From NCBI RefSeq assembly GCF_003323715.1, contig NZ_QOIN01000043.1, forward strand, positions 248,001 through 312,000: a stretch of 64,000 nt of DNA, given 5' to 3'. The stretch is from Streptomyces diacarni. Its GTDB lineage: Bacteria > Actinomycetota > Actinomycetes > Streptomycetales > Streptomycetaceae. Positions 62,545 to 64,000 of the stretch are shown in pieces (positions within the stretch are counted from its first letter, which is position 1; each line of letters starts with the position of its first letter). The translations under genes and the position numbers were made by a program. A model generated the notes under the pieces. That model worked only from the letters and a program-made list of their open reading frames with translations. It made no database searches and was not told the origin of the DNA.

Positions 62545-62704
62545 GGGCCTTTCGTTTGGATCTGGCTGGATCAGGGAGCGGGTTCCGGTGCGTGCTCTCG
62601 CAAGGCGGAGGAGGGAGTCCCTGCGGAGCAGCGGCGACTGACGACAACGCCGCGAGAGTGCGTGCCGGGGCCCGCGAGCCCAGCAAGATCCAAACGAGAG
62701 GTCC
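62545..62704. mobile_element. MITE-like element with 25-bp terminal inverted repeats
   Basis: A 160-bp segment bounded by imperfect inverted repeats: left GGGCCTTTCGTTTGGATCTG (62545 on) and right, read on the other strand, GGACCTCTCGTTTGGATCTT (from 62704), both followed by GCTGG. There are three mismatches over 25 bp. Inside, CGTGCTCTCGC and GCGAGAGTGCG make a second, subterminal dyad. No transposase is encoded. It sits directly upstream of the broken GH15 gene. I recall similar sequences scattered in Streptomyces genomes but cannot search. Confidence 0.65.
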
Positions 62705-62865
62705 TGGTACCCGGCGCCTGGCTCGCGCGGAACACGCCTGACCCGCGGCACGACGTCGGCAGGGGCGCTCTCCTCGCCGGACGGCGTGAGCGGGGCGACG
62801 CCCGGGTACCCGCCGGTTCCGCGGCGGCGCTCCGGAGCCGCCGCCCGCGAGCAAGGAGGCGGACC

Positions 62866-63285
62866 ATGGTCCAGCAGGTGCACGACGTCATGACCGCGGC
62901 GCCGGTCGCCGTGGGCACGCTCACCGGCGTCGGCGAGGTCGCGCAGCGTATGCGGGACGAGGACATCGGCGCGGTACTGGTGACCGAGCGCGACGAGCTG
63001 CGCGGGCTGGTCACCGACCGTGATCTGGCGATCCGCGTGCTGGCCGAGGGGCTCGATCCCGACCGGACGACGGTCCGGGAGGCGTGCAGCCCGCAGCTGG
63101 TCAGCGTCGGGCCGGACGACGAGGTCGGCAGGGCGGTCGGGCTGATGCGCGAGCACGCGCTGCGGCGGCTGCCGGTCGTCGAGAACGGCGAGGCCGTGGG
63201 CGTGGTGGCGCTGGGTGACCTGGCGGTCGAACACGACACGGACTCGACACTGAGCGAGATCAGCACCTCCTCGTCCAACACCTGA
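62866..63285 (+). CDS. CBS-domain pair protein
   Basis: A 139-aa protein made of two CBS repeats: VHDVMTAAPVAVGTLTGVGE with GLVTDRDLAIRVL, and ACSPQLVSVGPDDEVGRAV with RRLPVVENGEAVGVVALGDL. Such stand-alone pairs bind adenosine nucleotides and often respond to redox or stress state, as in the hypoxic-response proteins. ATG follows AAGGAGG at 62853-62859. Confidence 0.9.
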   Translation: MVQQVHDVMTAAPVAVGTLTGVGEVAQRMRDEDIGAVLVTERDELRGLVTDRDLAIRVLAEGLDPDRTTVREACSPQLVSVGPDDEVGRAVGLMREHALRRLPVVENGEAVGVVALGDLAVEHDTDSTLSEISTSSSNT

Positions 63286-63428
63286 GGAGCGGCAGCACCC
63301 GCGGACGGAGTGGCAGCCCCCGCGGACGCCCGCTCCGCTTGGTGTGCTGCGGCAGATGGGTGTTCCCTGGACAGGAGAAACGAGAACAAAAGGCACGAAC
63401 AGTACCTATTCGAGGTGAGGAGCTGGAG

Positions 63429-63623
63429 ATGTCCAAGCGCCAACCCGACCAGGCGGGCAACGAGCCGGACCAGATCCGCGGGCCCGAGGAGCGCCGCATC
63501 CACGGCGGCATGCCGGACAAGCCCGACGACGACGAACTGGCCCGGCGCACCGAGGAGGAGCGCGTCGAGGCCGGGGTGGACGACTACGACCCCGACGACG
63601 TGCCGCCCGCCACCGAGGGCTGA
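63429..63623 (+). CDS. Small acidic hydrophilic protein
   Basis: A 64-aa protein dominated by Asp, Glu, Arg and Pro (MSKRQPDQAGNEPDQIRG, then DDELARRTEEERVEAGVDDY), with no hydrophobic core. Function unknown; similar small acidic proteins are common in Streptomyces. ATG 63429 follows AGGAG. The frame is open to 63339 but that start lacks a ribosome binding site. Confidence 0.65.
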   Translation: MSKRQPDQAGNEPDQIRGPEERRIHGGMPDKPDDDELARRTEEERVEAGVDDYDPDDVPPATEG

Positions 63624-63703
63624 CACCGGGAACACCCGCTGACCACACCGGAAGCAACCAGGGCCGGCCTGGCGCCGGTCCGGACCGCTGAGAGGCCGCA
63701 CCC

Positions 63704-64000
63704 ATGCCGATCGCCACGGTGAACCCCGCTGACGGCGAAACCCTCAAGACGTTCGACCCGCTGTCCGACGAGGAGATCGAACGGCGCCTCGCGGAGGCCG
63801 ACGCGGCCTTCCGCACCTACCGCACCACCACGTTCGAGGAGCGTGCCCGGCTGCTGAACGCGGCGGCGGACCTGCTGGAGCGGGAGGCGAGCGGTGTCGC
63901 ACGCGTCATCACCACCGAGATGGGCAAGCCACTGGCCGCCGCCGAGGCGGAGGCCGCCAAGTGCGTGAAGGCGATGCGCTGGTACGCCGCGCACGCCGAG
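63704..64000 (+). CDS. Aldehyde dehydrogenase (succinate-semialdehyde type), N-terminal part
   Basis: The first 99 codons of an NAD(P)-dependent aldehyde dehydrogenase, open at the window end. MPIATVNPADGETLKTFDPL, then FEERARLLNAAADLLERE, then ITTEMGKPLAAAEAEAAK are typical of GabD-like succinate-semialdehyde dehydrogenases. The catalytic Cys and Glu lie beyond the window, so the substrate class is inferred from the N-terminus only. Confidence 0.88.
   Translation, partial: MPIATVNPADGETLKTFDPLSDEEIERRLAEADAAFRTYRTTTFEERARLLNAAADLLEREASGVARVITTEMGKPLAAAEAEAAKCVKAMRWYAAHAE

Overview
The window is high-GC actinobacterial DNA and almost certainly comes from a Streptomyces. It carries a SapB-type ram cluster that governs aerial growth, a SigB/SigF-type sigma factor, DUF5133 and DUF4236 small proteins, long GC-rich hairpin terminators, GTG starts, and many 4-bp stop/start overlaps. 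I saw no rRNA, tRNA, CRISPR array or complete insertion sequence.

Layout. 1-5.5 kb: a sugar-uptake locus with a FGGY kinase divergent from a ribose-type ABC transporter; two identical 12-bp palindromes in the divergent promoter look like operators. 5.7-12 kb: a stress sigma factor, a DUF5133 protein, a glutamine amidotransferase, small membrane and regulatory genes, a cold-shock-domain protein, and a LysM/transglycosylase secreted protein preceded by a probable c-di-AMP riboswitch. 12.3-17.5 kb: a DeoR-regulated polyol operon (binding protein, two permeases, polyol dehydrogenase). 17.7-27.5 kb: mixed metabolism, including a CocE/NonD hydrolase next to an ATP-grasp ligase, a TetR regulator divergent from an SRPBCC protein, a MOSC protein, a ThiI-like enzyme and a 3-hydroxyisobutyryl-CoA hydrolase-like protein.

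27.6-35.4 kb: a complete ram/amf cluster, ramC-ramS-ramA-ramB with convergent ramR. RamC would phosphorylate, eliminate and cyclise the 40-aa RamS precursor, RamA/RamB would export the product, and RamR would switch the operon on. The RamS core keeps two Ser-x2-Ser-x3-Cys labionin motifs but otherwise departs from SapB. 35.6-39.5 kb: a tightly overlapping Mrp/Mbh-like cation antiporter operon, one subunit of which is frameshifted. 39.8-48 kb: a P450, an acidic DUF5709-like protein, a HAD phosphatase, an Orn/Lys/Arg decarboxylase (5' frameshift), a two-gene split LigD repair pair, and a tandem Nudix protein.

48-54.7 kb: a single-module type I PKS with the unusual order KS-AT-KR-DH-ACP, coupled to a type II thioesterase. 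54.8-64 kb: VOC protein, a relic of a 5'-nucleotidase, an MBL-fold hydrolase, a PAP2-like membrane protein, an EgtA-like ligase, NADP-type glutamate dehydrogenase, a broken GH15 glycosidase gene, a MITE-like inverted-repeat element, a CBS protein, a small acidic protein and the start of an aldehyde dehydrogenase that runs off the window.

The most interesting items are the divergent SapB-like lanthipeptide, the KR-before-DH stand-alone PKS, the compact Mbh-ordered antiporter, the ATP-grasp/hydrolase pair and the MITE-like element. Three genes are broken. Two of the breaks are single-base losses in short runs, so sequencing error has to be excluded.
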